The notes below the pieces were generated by a model. It had not been told where the DNA came from. It saw nothing but the letters and a program-made list of their open reading frames with translations, and made no database searches. Below are positions 30,019 to 38,736 of a stretch of DNA of 64,000 nt, piece by piece. The stretch lies in the NCBI RefSeq assembly GCF_000210895.1, contig NC_015964.1, positions 1,571,501 to 1,635,500 on the forward strand. The letters run 5' to 3'. This DNA is from Haemophilus parainfluenzae T3T1. Lineage in GTDB: Bacteria; Pseudomonadota; Gammaproteobacteria; Enterobacterales; Pasteurellaceae. Made by a program: the position numbers and the translations under genes. The first letter of the stretch is position 1. The number at the start of each line of letters is the position of its first letter.

Positions 30019-31367
30019 GAACCCAATTAGCTGATTTTTGGACTGAACGTTTCCTTCCTGATCCGCCTCGCGAAAAAGATCACCGACCACCATTTCGTCG
30101 TGATCGCGGGCGGATTTTACATTCTGCCGCTTTCCGTTGTTTGCAAGCCAAAACACAGATTCATGCGGTGGGCGAAAATGATTTTTATCGCACTCGTTTA
30201 ACCCATTCCCTTGAAGTGGCACAAATCGGTAGCAGCCTTGTTTCCCAATTAAAATTTGCGGAAAGTTATGTTGCTATTTCAGACCAGCTTCATATTGAAA
30301 AAAGTGAATTACAGAAACAACTCAAACCTTTATTACCAAGCAATGATTTAATTGAAAGCTTGTGCTTTGCGCATGATATTGGTCATCCACCGTTTGGCCA
30401 TGGTGGGGAAGTGGCGCTCAATTATATGATGCGTAACCACGGTGGTTTTGAAGGTAATGCGCAGACATTTCGTATCATTACTAAACTTGAGCCTTATACT
30501 GAAACGGCAGGGATGAATTTAACGCGTCGTGCTATTTTAGGCGTAGTGAAATATCCGAATATTTTAGACTTATCTTCACCACAATATGCTCAGTTGCCGC
30601 AAGCTGAAAACGCTGATCCGCGTTATGTCAAAATTAGCGATTGGAAACCAGGAAAAGGGTTATTCCGTGATGACGTCACAATGTTTACTTGGCTGTTGCA
30701 AAATCTTTCTGAAAATGACCGCACTTTATTTGGCTCATTTCAAAAAGCGCGGTCAAATCCCGCCGAGTTTTTAAAAACACAATTTAAATCTTTAGATTGC
30801 AGTATTATGGAATTGGCAGACGATATTGCCTATGGCGTACATGATTTAGAAGATGCGATTGTGACCGGTGTCGTAAATCAACATCAGTGGCAAGAAGCAT
30901 TGGCTGAACTTAAAACGATTCCTTCAGATTGGCTAGCAAAAAATATAGAGCAAGTCAGCCAACGATTATTCTCCAACCATCATTTCGAGCGTAAAAATGC
31001 CATTGGTGCATTAGTGAATTTCTTTATTACTCATGTGCGTTGGAAAGTCACCGGCAATTTTGATGAACCTTTGTTACGTTATAACGCAGAACTACCGCAA
31101 GATGTGATTGCGGCATTAAATGTATTTAAAAAGTTTGTGTGGAAATATGTGATTCGCCATGTTGAAACACAACGTATTGAATATAAAGGCCAACGCATTC
31201 TCACGGAAATGTTTCAGATTTTTGAGTCTGACCCCGAACGTTTATTGCCAACGAATACCGCTAATCGTTGGAGAAATGCACCAGAGCAGGGTAAAAAACG
31301 CATTATTTGTGACTATATCGCAGGCATGTCAGATGCTTATGCCTTAAAGGTTTATCATCAACTCTAA
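30015..31367 (+). CDS. dgt: Deoxyguanosinetriphosphate triphosphohydrolase-like protein
   Basis: This HD-domain dNTPase, 450 residues from the ATG at 30015, cleaves dNTPs to nucleosides and tripolyphosphate. The metal-binding HD residues are in [12 protein letters not shown] and [16 protein letters not shown], with a later Asp in [17 protein letters not shown]. The open frame extends back to 29955 through yohK, but ATG 30015 overlaps the yohK stop in a classic ATGA junction. An uptake signal follows the stop. Confidence 0.9.
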   Translation: MRTQLADFWTERFLPDPPREKDHRPPFRRDRGRILHSAAFRCLQAKTQIHAVGENDFYRTRLTHSLEVAQIGSSLVSQLKFAESYVAISDQLHIEKSELQKQLKPLLPSNDLIESLCFAHDIGHPPFGHGGEVALNYMMRNHGGFEGNAQTFRIITKLEPYTETAGMNLTRRAILGVVKYPNILDLSSPQYAQLPQAENADPRYVKISDWKPGKGLFRDDVTMFTWLLQNLSENDRTLFGSFQKARSNPAEFLKTQFKSLDCSIMELADDIAYGVHDLEDAIVTGVVNQHQWQEALAELKTIPSDWLAKNIEQVSQRLFSNHHFERKNAIGALVNFFITHVRWKVTGNFDEPLLRYNAELPQDVIAALNVFKKFVWKYVIRHVETQRIEYKGQRILTEMFQIFESDPERLLPTNTANRWRNAPEQGKKRIICDYIAGMSDAYALKVYHQL

Positions 31368-31412
31368 AGTGCGGTTATTTTTATTGATATTTTGAATTTA
31401 TAGGACAATTTT

Positions 31413-33356
31413 GTGGCATTAATTAGTTTAACTAACGCTTATCTTTCTTTTAGTGATCATCCCTTACTTGATCACGCAGAGCTTCATATTGAACCGAATG
31501 AGCGCGTGTGTTTGGTGGGGCGTAATGGTGCGGGTAAATCAACCTTATTAAAAATTATTGCACAGCAAGTCACGATGGATGACGGCAAAGTGCAGTATGA
31601 AAAAGATTTAGTAGTTTCTCGTTTAGAACAAGACCCGCCTCGCCACGCCGAAGGCAATGTTTTCGATTATGTAGCGGAAGGGATTGAGCATTTAGCGGAT
31701 TTGTTAAAGGAATATCATCATATTTCACAAGAGTTGACACAAAATTACAGTGAGCAAATTCTTAATCAACTGGCTCAGGTGCAAGCTAAATTAGAGCATG
31801 CCAATGGTTGGCAGTTTGAAAATAAAATCAATGAAGTTCTGCAAAAGCTCGAGTTAAATCCCGATACTAAATTAGCCGATTTATCGGGTGGTTGGTTGCG
31901 TAAAGCCGCTCTTGCTCGTGCGTTGGTGTGTAATCCTGATGTTTTGTTATTAGATGAACCGACTAACCACTTGGATGTGGATGCAATCGAATGGTTAGAA
32001 AACTTCTTATTAGAATTTACTGGAAGCATTGTGTTTATTTCTCATGACCGTTCTTTTATCCGCAAAATGGCGACTCGTATTGTGGATTTAGACCGCGGTA
32101 AATTAGTGTCTTATCCTGGTGATTATGATTTATACCTCACCACGAAAGAAGAAAACTTACGTGTCGAAGCGTTGCAGAATGAGCTTTTTGATAAACGTTT
32201 AGCACAAGAAGAGGTTTGGATTCGTCAGGGTATTAAAGCTCGTCGTACGCGTAATGAAGGCCGTGTGCGAGCTTTAAAAGCGATGCGTGAAGAACGTCGC
32301 CAACGTCGTGAGGTGATGGGTACGGCCAAGTTACAATTAGATAACTCGAGTCGTTCAGGCAAAATCGTGTTTGAAATGGAAAATGTGAGTTATGAAATTG
32401 AAGGCAAACAGCTGCTTAAAGATTTCAGCACGACCATTTTACGTGGCGATAAAATTGCATTGGTTGGCCCAAATGGCTGCGGAAAAACCACCTTTATTAA
32501 ACTTTTATTAGGTGAAATCAAGCCAACCAGTGGTCGCATTCATTGTGGTACAAAATTAGATATCGCTTATTTTGACCAATATCGTGCAGATCTTGATCCA
32601 GAAAAAACAGTGATGGATAACGTTGCTGATGGCAAGCAGGATATTGAAGTCAATGGTGTAAAACGTCATGTGTTGGGCTATTTACAGGATTTCTTATTTC
32701 CACCAAAACGCGCCATGACACCCGTAAAAGCGCTTTCAGGTGGTGAACGTAACCGTTTGTTATTGGCTAAATTATTACTGAAACCGAATAACTTGCTGAT
32801 TCTCGATGAACCAACCAATGACTTGGATGTAGAAACCTTAGAATTATTGGAAGAAATCCTCACGGATTATCAAGGCACCTTATTGATTGTCAGCCATGAT
32901 CGTCAGTTTATTGATAATGTCGCGACGGAGTGTTATTTCTTTGAAGGCGATGGCGTATTGAATAAATACGTGGGTGGTTTCTTTGATGCGAAAGGACAAC
33001 AAGCTAATTACTTTGCGATGAAAGCAGAGCAAGAGACTCAAAAATCCAAAAAAGAAGCACCAAAAGTACAAGAAAGTGCGGCTAAAAATGACGTTGTTTC
33101 TCAAAAGCCGAAATCCGTTAAACTTTCTTATAAAGAACAACGTGAGTTAGAACAGCTACCACAATTATTGGAAGAATTGGAAGAGAAAATCACCGCACTT
33201 CAAGCTGAAATTGGTGACCCCCACTTTTTCCAACAAGCCCATGATGTAACGGATACGAAGCTTAAGGAATTAGCGGATACGGAAGCGGAACTTGAAACAG
33301 CATTCCTTCGTTGGGAAGAGCTTGAAGAGAAAAAGACTCAAGCTGAAGCAAAATAG
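31413..33356 (+). CDS. uup: ABC-F family ATPase Uup
   Basis: Uup is a soluble ABC protein with two ATPase domains, implicated in ribosome function and in limiting precise transposon excision. Walker A motifs are GRNGAGKST and GPNGCGKTT, signatures LSGGWLRKAALARAL and LSGGERNRLLLAKLL, and Walker B LLLDEPTNHLDV and LILDEPTNDLDV. A C-terminal coiled coil rich in Glu and Lys (about 545-647) is the DNA-binding domain of Uup and separates it from EttA. The start is GTG at 31413 with AGGA about 8 bases upstream. Confidence 0.94.
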   Translation: MALISLTNAYLSFSDHPLLDHAELHIEPNERVCLVGRNGAGKSTLLKIIAQQVTMDDGKVQYEKDLVVSRLEQDPPRHAEGNVFDYVAEGIEHLADLLKEYHHISQELTQNYSEQILNQLAQVQAKLEHANGWQFENKINEVLQKLELNPDTKLADLSGGWLRKAALARALVCNPDVLLLDEPTNHLDVDAIEWLENFLLEFTGSIVFISHDRSFIRKMATRIVDLDRGKLVSYPGDYDLYLTTKEENLRVEALQNELFDKRLAQEEVWIRQGIKARRTRNEGRVRALKAMREERRQRREVMGTAKLQLDNSSRSGKIVFEMENVSYEIEGKQLLKDFSTTILRGDKIALVGPNGCGKTTFIKLLLGEIKPTSGRIHCGTKLDIAYFDQYRADLDPEKTVMDNVADGKQDIEVNGVKRHVLGYLQDFLFPPKRAMTPVKALSGGERNRLLLAKLLLKPNNLLILDEPTNDLDVETLELLEEILTDYQGTLLIVSHDRQFIDNVATECYFFEGDGVLNKYVGGFFDAKGQQANYFAMKAEQETQKSKKEAPKVQESAAKNDVVSQKPKSVKLSYKEQRELEQLPQLLEELEEKITALQAEIGDPHFFQQAHDVTDTKLKELADTEAELETAFLRWEELEEKKTQAEAK

Positions 33357-33372
33357 GGTATAGGTAAAAAAG

Positions 33373-33399
33373 AAACCGAGCGAAATAGCTCGGTTTTTT
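33373..33399. terminator. Bidirectional terminator between uup and hsdR
   Basis: AAACCGAGC (33373-33381) pairs with GCTCGGTTT (33388-33396), flanked by A run and T run. It ends uup on one strand and hsdR on the other. Confidence 0.9.
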
Positions 33400-33417
33400 A
33401 TTACATGTAATTAACGT

Positions 33418-36400
33418 CTATAGTGATTTCTCAGCGGTTAAATCTTCTGCAATTTCCTCTGCTTGCTTAATCACATAGCTCACGGCTTCTTCTTGTTTAT
33501 CCGGTGGGTATTTATAACGCTGTAAAGCTCGTTTCACGAGAATACGCATTTTGGCGCGTACGCCTTCTTTGTATTGCCAGTCGATGGTAACTGAGCGTCT
33601 TAAAGTATCGGTAATTTCTTTGGCAAGTTTACTCAATACTTCATCGCCCATCAGTTCACGGGCGCTTTGGTTTTGGGCGAGGGCTTCGTAGAAGGCGAGC
33701 TCTTCTTTTTTTAGCCCCAGCTTTTCACCTAAAGCTAAGCGTTCTTGGAAGTCTTGGCTCATTTTGAAGAGCTCATCCAAAATTTCTACCACGCTTAAAT
33801 TGTGGTTGTGATATTGATTTAAGGCTTCTTTTAAGCGCTGCTCGAAGTCTTTTTGCAAGGTGAGGTTTGCGCCTGATTTGGCTTTGATTTCGCTTGCTAA
33901 ATAACGCTCTACCGCGCTAACCCATAAATTCTTAGTCGGGCTGTTTTTAATAGTCTGCAAAAACTCTTCAGAAAGTAAATTGATTTGCGGTTGCGGTTTT
34001 TCCAACAGGTCAAATAAATCAATCACGCCTTCGGAATAGACGGCTTGATTGACCAGTTTTTTCAACAAAATCTGTCTTTCATTAGAACCCGTACCGTTTT
34101 GATCACGCTTCGTGAGAATAGCGCGTACTGCATCATAAAAAGCAATTTCTTGGTTGTATGGCTCAACTTCAGCCAATGCGCCGCATAGCATATAGCCTTT
34201 TTTCACTAATCCTGCCGCTTTCAAAAAGGCTTTTTTACGTGGCTCGGTTTCTTTTTTATTAAACCAATGTTGCTCGTGCGCTTTGCCCTCAAACGGTAAT
34301 CGATCGAGGCCCAAAATATGGTTGGCGGCAAAACGAATCTCCACCAAAAGATCCTTTGGATCATCTTTTTCTAAGGCCGTCTGAACATCAAAAGTTTTTC
34401 CTTCAACCGGCGTTGCAAACAGGCTGCGGACAAACTCTAGATGCTCTTTCATTTTAAAGAACACATCAATCACGTTATCAGTCAGCTTGCCCTTGCCTTG
34501 CGAATTGGTGTATTGCTGGGTCGCTTCTTTGAGTTTTTCAGCAATACCAACATAATCCACAATCAAGCCGCCATTTTCTCGGCTTTTATTGCGGAATACA
34601 CGGTTAACCCGAGCAATTGCCTGCATCAGGTTATGCCCCTGCATCGGCTTGTCGATATACATCGTATTACAACAAGGCGCATCAAAGCCCGTCAGCCACA
34701 TATCGCGCACAATCACTACTTTCAGCGGATCGTTCGGGTCTTTAAAGCGGCGTTCCAGCGTTTGTTTTTCCTGTTTACTGTAAACGTGTTTCTGCATTTC
34801 CGGCGCATCGGAAGCCGAACCCGTCATCACAATTTTAATCGCCCCTTCGTTAATATTGTCCGAATGCCATTCAGGGTGCAGTTTGATGATTTCATTGTAT
34901 AAATCCACGCAAATCTGACGGCTGGAAACCACCATCATCGCTTTGCTGTCGACGACTTCATTGCGTTTGGCAAAATGCTGCACAAAATCCGCGGCTAAAT
35001 CAGCCAGACGGGCTTGCGAACCCAGCAATTTTTCCTGCAAACGCAGGGCAGGGGATTGCTCCTCTTCCAGCAAATCATCAATTTCTTTGAATAGCTCATC
35101 ATGTTCTTTTTCGTTTAAGCGGATTTGGCGCGCTTCATACACAATCGGCACGGTTGCGCCATCTTCCACCGCATCTTGCAAGTCATAAATCGACACATAG
35201 CGCCCGAACACATCTTGCGTATCCTTATCTTCTAGGCTAATCGGCGTGCCGGTAAAACCGATAAACGAAGCATTAGGCAGCGCATCGCGCAAATGGCGGG
35301 CGTAGCCTGCCTGGAATTTGCCTTTATGCAATTTTTGCGTAAAGCCATATTGGCTGCGGTGTGCCTCATCGCTGATTACAATAATATTGCTGCGCTCATT
35401 TAAAACAGGGAAGCGACTTTCTTCCTCATTTAGGGCGAATTTTTGAATCGTCGTAAAAAACACGCCGCCGACTTCATTTTGCGCGAGCAGTTGGCGCAGT
35501 TGATCGCGGTCTTCCACTTGTTGCGGCGTTTGTTTGATTAAATCTTTGCCTGAAGAAAAGGTTTGGAAAAGCTGACCGTCTAAATCATTGCGGTCTGTCA
35601 CCACCACAATCGTCGGATTTTTCAATTCAGGCTGCGTAAGCAGTTTGCCGGCATAAAACAACATGGAAATCGACTTACCCGAACCCTGCGTATGCCACAT
35701 CACGCCAATGCGGCGGTCGCCTTTTTCCGAAGTCGCAAAAAGTGTGGAATCGACCGCTTCATTTACGCCGTAATATTGATGGTACGCCGCGATTTTTTTA
35801 ATGGTTTTTCCGCTGGAATTCCGTTCAAATAAGACAAAATAGCGGATATAGTCCAATAAATCTTCAGGTTTCAGCAAGCCATTGAGCAGGCTTTGCAATT
35901 CATCATCAAAATATAAGCGCGCGCTTTTATTTTTTTCATCGACCACTTTCCATGGCGTAAAGCGTTGGAAATCTGCCGAAAGCGAGCCCAAACGTGCGGC
36001 AATGCCGTCTGAAATAATCAAGGCTTTGTTGTAAACAAACAGCTCGGCTATTTCATCTTTATAGGTTTCAAACTGATTAAACGCCTGCAACAAATCCGCC
36101 GATTCACGCAGCGGATTTTTGAGTTCAAATACCACCAAGGGCAGGCCATTGACAAAGCCGATAATATCAGGAATCCGTTTGCCCCCTTTACGGCTGCGGA
36201 TTTCCAACTGATTGACGGCAACAAAACAGTTGTTCCCCACATGCTCAAAATCCACCAAGCTCGCCATCTCGATTTTTTGCTCACCGTTTAGCGTATATTC
36301 CACCCGCACGCCATCACGCAACAGTTTATAAAACGCCTGATTACGCACCACCAAGTTGCCAATATCGCTTTTCGTTGCCGATTTGACCACAGAATCAACC

Positions 36401-36591
36401 GCACTTTCAGGCAGCTGCGGATTAAACTTACGCACCGCTTCACGCAGTTGCTCAACAAAGACCACACCGCTCAAATCGCCACGGGCAAATTCGCCTTCAT
36501 GAACAGGCAAGTCTTTACCATAGCGATATTCCCAGCCGAGGGATTGCAGGTGTTTAAGGGTGAGTTGTTCGATGTCGTTTTCGTTGAGCAT
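33418..36591 (-). CDS. hsdR: Type I restriction enzyme, endonuclease/translocase subunit HsdR
   Basis: This 1057-residue subunit cuts unmethylated DNA after ATP-driven translocation. The PD-ExK nuclease core reads PDIIGFVNGLPLVVFELKNP, Walker A is TQGSGKSISMLF, the DEAD-box variant is SDEAHRSQYG, and further helicase motifs follow (FTGTPI; QAIARVNRVF). The C-terminal third is helical and should bind the methylase. An exact Neisseria uptake 12-mer (36002-36013), a related one (34374-34385) and a Haemophilus signal (36398-36406) are embedded. It is the last gene of hsdM-hsdS-orf-hsdR, after a 205-base spacer, and has no truncation. Confidence 0.94.
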   Translation of the reverse strand: MLNENDIEQLTLKHLQSLGWEYRYGKDLPVHEGEFARGDLSGVVFVEQLREAVRKFNPQLPESAVDSVVKSATKSDIGNLVVRNQAFYKLLRDGVRVEYTLNGEQKIEMASLVDFEHVGNNCFVAVNQLEIRSRKGGKRIPDIIGFVNGLPLVVFELKNPLRESADLLQAFNQFETYKDEIAELFVYNKALIISDGIAARLGSLSADFQRFTPWKVVDEKNKSARLYFDDELQSLLNGLLKPEDLLDYIRYFVLFERNSSGKTIKKIAAYHQYYGVNEAVDSTLFATSEKGDRRIGVMWHTQGSGKSISMLFYAGKLLTQPELKNPTIVVVTDRNDLDGQLFQTFSSGKDLIKQTPQQVEDRDQLRQLLAQNEVGGVFFTTIQKFALNEEESRFPVLNERSNIIVISDEAHRSQYGFTQKLHKGKFQAGYARHLRDALPNASFIGFTGTPISLEDKDTQDVFGRYVSIYDLQDAVEDGATVPIVYEARQIRLNEKEHDELFKEIDDLLEEEQSPALRLQEKLLGSQARLADLAADFVQHFAKRNEVVDSKAMMVVSSRQICVDLYNEIIKLHPEWHSDNINEGAIKIVMTGSASDAPEMQKHVYSKQEKQTLERRFKDPNDPLKVVIVRDMWLTGFDAPCCNTMYIDKPMQGHNLMQAIARVNRVFRNKSRENGGLIVDYVGIAEKLKEATQQYTNSQGKGKLTDNVIDVFFKMKEHLEFVRSLFATPVEGKTFDVQTALEKDDPKDLLVEIRFAANHILGLDRLPFEGKAHEQHWFNKKETEPRKKAFLKAAGLVKKGYMLCGALAEVEPYNQEIAFYDAVRAILTKRDQNGTGSNERQILLKKLVNQAVYSEGVIDLFDLLEKPQPQINLLSEEFLQTIKNSPTKNLWVSAVERYLASEIKAKSGANLTLQKDFEQRLKEALNQYHNHNLSVVEILDELFKMSQDFQERLALGEKLGLKKEELAFYEALAQNQSARELMGDEVLSKLAKEITDTLRRSVTIDWQYKEGVRAKMRILVKRALQRYKYPPDKQEEAVSYVIKQAEEIAEDLTAEKSL
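34374..34385 (+). repeat. Neisseria-type uptake sequence, AG dialect, in hsdR
   Basis: AGGCCGTCTGAA is the AG dialect of the Neisseriaceae DNA uptake sequence and is exact over 12 bases. Confidence 0.85.
36002..36013 (+). repeat. Neisseria-type uptake sequence, canonical 12-mer, in hsdR
   Basis: ATGCCGTCTGAA is the canonical 12-base DNA uptake sequence of N. meningitidis and N. gonorrhoeae, and it is exact. Confidence 0.9.
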
Positions 36592-36623
36592 AATAAGCTC
36601 CTTAGTGTATTGGTTTTAAATAT

Positions 36624-36773
36624 CCTCTTTACAAAAGAGGAAAATAGTATCGGGCTTAATTTGGATTTATATGTTTTTCATTGGCAAATTTTTCTGCAAA
36701 TTCGACCGCTTGTAGTCAACAAACCTTCCAAATAATCTCTCTCTTTAGCAAAGAGGGGATAGGAGAGATTTGG
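36624..36773. repeat. Two dyad elements in the spacer between the HEPN-like gene and hsdR
   Basis: The 205-base spacer (36592-36796) has no gene. It holds a perfect hairpin CCTCTTT-ACA-AAAGAGG (36624-36640) and a nested dyad at 36728-36773: outer arms CCAAATAATCTCTC and GAGAGATTTGG, inner CTCTTT-AGC-AAAGAG. Both share the CTCTTT/AAAGAG core, so they look like copies of a short intergenic dyad repeat. They could attenuate or stabilise the hsdR mRNA. Confidence 0.5.
36705..36713 (-). repeat. Actinobacillus/Mannheimia-type uptake signal
   Basis: On the minus strand this reads ACAAGCGGT, the Apl-type Pasteurellaceae signal rather than the Haemophilus type. It is followed by TCGAATTTGCAGAAAAATTT, which resembles the AT-rich extended part of that signal. 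The core 9-mer alone could occur by chance; the extended match makes it more convincing. Confidence 0.6.
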
Positions 36774-36796
36774 CAGAAGTGAAATTAACCTCTATA

Positions 36797-37381
36797 TTAA
36801 TCATCCCTATTTTCTAAATAGTATTCTCTGCTTAATTTTATAATTTCTAAAGAGTCACTAGATAAATTCTTCCAAAAATCTAAGCTTCTTAATGAGTTGT
36901 ATATTAGATCTAAGTGAGTAAATTCCTGATTGTCATTGTTTTCAGGATATTTTAATGATTCATACCAATTATCTATAGTGATTTGATTAGTATCTAAAAA
37001 ATTCTTTATTATTGAATTTGGAGATACTGTGTAACTTTCAATCTTTTTAATGAATGGAGAATCTTCATTTAGATGTTCTTTTAGTTTTTGGATTAAAATT
37101 GTAAATTTATGCGTTCTATGTTTATATTCATTGTCACAAAATAATATAGTACCCTTAAGCATTAATTCAATTCCATGATAAAAGTTAAAAAGAATAGGTA
37201 TTCCAATACTATGATCAGCCCACTTTGTTTCTTCATTATATTTATCTGGAGATATTTCCTCATCTGATGAAACTACCCATGGATTTCCAGTTACTACTAA
37301 TTGTTCAGATGTAACATTTGCCATTCTTAGAAATCTTTGACCCATTGTCCAATAAGAAATTGCTCTATCTTTTGAGTACAT
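36797..37381 (-). CDS. HEPN-like protein encoded within the hsd operon
   Basis: This 194-residue protein is not a Hsd subunit. Its middle part, FYHGIELMLKGTILFCDNEY followed by KHRTHKFTILIQKLKEHL, has the pattern of HEPN-fold helical proteins (an ExxLKGxxL helix, then a tHxfxxLxxxL helix). The typical RNase motif RX4-6H is not clear, so a binding rather than cutting role is possible. The rest is acidic and AT-rich. Its ATG lies 2 bases after the hsdS stop, so it is co-translated with the methylase genes. It may be an accessory or guard for the restriction system. The family call is by eye only. Confidence 0.55.
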   Translation of the reverse strand: MYSKDRAISYWTMGQRFLRMANVTSEQLVVTGNPWVVSSDEEISPDKYNEETKWADHSIGIPILFNFYHGIELMLKGTILFCDNEYKHRTHKFTILIQKLKEHLNEDSPFIKKIESYTVSPNSIIKNFLDTNQITIDNWYESLKYPENNDNQEFTHLDLIYNSLRSLDFWKNLSSDSLEIIKLSREYYLENRDD

Positions 37382-37383
37382 AA

Positions 37384-38736
37384 TTAAACTCCTCCATTCA
37401 ATAATTTAGGCAATAATAAATCTCTTGTTTCTTTTAATGAGATTGAGTTAGCGGTGTTATATCTTATTAAATTCATAATTGATTTAACTTGCTTGTCGAA
37501 ATAATAAATTACTCTTTCATCTGGAACGATAGCTTTTTGAGCTTTCACTATATCTGTCTTTAAATTAGTAAATACGCTGCCATTTCCTTGTGCAACTAAA
37601 TCATTTCTGATATTTAAAAAGAAAAAATAGAGATATTCCTGAGTCAAGCTCTTAATATCAGAAAAATATAACCACCCATCGTGAATACAAGCATCTAGTT
37701 CTAGAAATCTTGGTAAGCCAGGAGTTGCACTGTTAGATAAGATCAAACTTCCTTTATTTAATAAGACAGTTTTAGATAAACCTTCAGATTTAATATATTC
37801 TTTAGTTGAAAATAAAAAGGGATTATCTTCTGCTGTAGCATCGGATATTTTTACCCAATTTAATCCTTTATCTGATATAAAATCTTTAATCGGTCTAGGA
37901 GATCCCCCTCGTTTAATTGTCATTAATGAGCCGAGTTCTTTAACCTCCCACCCCTTCAGCACCTCAACCCCATCAACTTCCACCATCTCACACGGAAACG
38001 CTTTGGCGATTTCGACTAATTCGGCGTAGCGGTCAGGCTGTGTTTGTGAAAGTGCGGTTAATTCTTCGGGTGTTTTTCCGCTGATTGCCTGCATGGCTGC
38101 CAATTCGGCTTGTTCAAGGCTAAGGCCGTCTGAAAGTGCTTGGACTTTGGCACGCACGGGATCGAAATCAACAAACCAGCTTTTAAACAGGGCTTGGGCG
38201 ATTTGTTCCAAGGTTTGGTTGATTTGGGTATTGAGTTGGATTTTGTCTTCTATCCCATTAAGAATAGAAACAATTTTATTTTGTTCTTCTATTGATGGTA
38301 TTTTAACTATGTGATTTCTTAGAATATCAGTTTTAAGGTTTATAAAAACGGTTCCTGTTCCTTGTTTAACTAAGTTATTTCTTTCATTGAGTAATAACCA
38401 ATATGCGAATTCTTTTGTGATATTCTTAAAATTTCTTAATAACATCCAACCGTCGTGGATACAAGCGTTTATAGCCATAAATTTAGGTAATCCAGGTGTT
38501 GCACTATTAGAAAGAATTAAATCTCCTTCAAATACTTCAACACTTTTTTTAACCCCAGATAATTTAATTCTCTCTGCTGTATCTTCTATAAATCGTGAAT
38601 TTGATTTGGTTGCATCTGCAATTTTAACCCAAGGCATACCTTCGCCATCAGTTATATATTCATGAATTGGACGTGGTGATGCTCCGCGAGAAATATCGCA
38701 TAATTCTGAAAATTTATATTCTTTCCAATCACTCAT
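37384..38736 (-). CDS. hsdS: Type I restriction enzyme, specificity subunit HsdS
   Basis: HsdS chooses the DNA target. The 450-residue protein has two target-recognition domains, starting near Arg17 and Arg276, each ending in a helical conserved region (IEEQNKIVSILNGIEDKIQL and its central continuation QALFKSWFVDFDPVRAK). The two domains are clearly homologous, roughly half identical: RGxSPRPI, WVKIxDAT, LILSNSATPGLP, ACIHDGW and NLKTDI recur in both. This is unusual and predicts similar half-sites. It overlaps hsdM by 8 bases. A Haemophilus uptake signal (38050-38058) and a Neisseria-type one (38123-38134) lie in the middle. Confidence 0.94.
   Translation of the reverse strand: MSDWKEYKFSELCDISRGASPRPIHEYITDGEGMPWVKIADATKSNSRFIEDTAERIKLSGVKKSVEVFEGDLILSNSATPGLPKFMAINACIHDGWMLLRNFKNITKEFAYWLLLNERNNLVKQGTGTVFINLKTDILRNHIVKIPSIEEQNKIVSILNGIEDKIQLNTQINQTLEQIAQALFKSWFVDFDPVRAKVQALSDGLSLEQAELAAMQAISGKTPEELTALSQTQPDRYAELVEIAKAFPCEMVEVDGVEVLKGWEVKELGSLMTIKRGGSPRPIKDFISDKGLNWVKISDATAEDNPFLFSTKEYIKSEGLSKTVLLNKGSLILSNSATPGLPRFLELDACIHDGWLYFSDIKSLTQEYLYFFFLNIRNDLVAQGNGSVFTNLKTDIVKAQKAIVPDERVIYYFDKQVKSIMNLIRYNTANSISLKETRDLLLPKLLNGGV
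38123..38134 (+). repeat. Neisseria-type uptake sequence, AG dialect, in hsdS
   Basis: AGGCCGTCTGAA is exact over 12 bases and lies in the conserved region between the two recognition domains. Confidence 0.85.

Noticed and set aside
34441-34902. 153-codon open frame on the plus strand inside hsdR
   Set aside because: It is antisense to conserved HsdR helicase sequence and lacks any recognisable motif or ribosome site.
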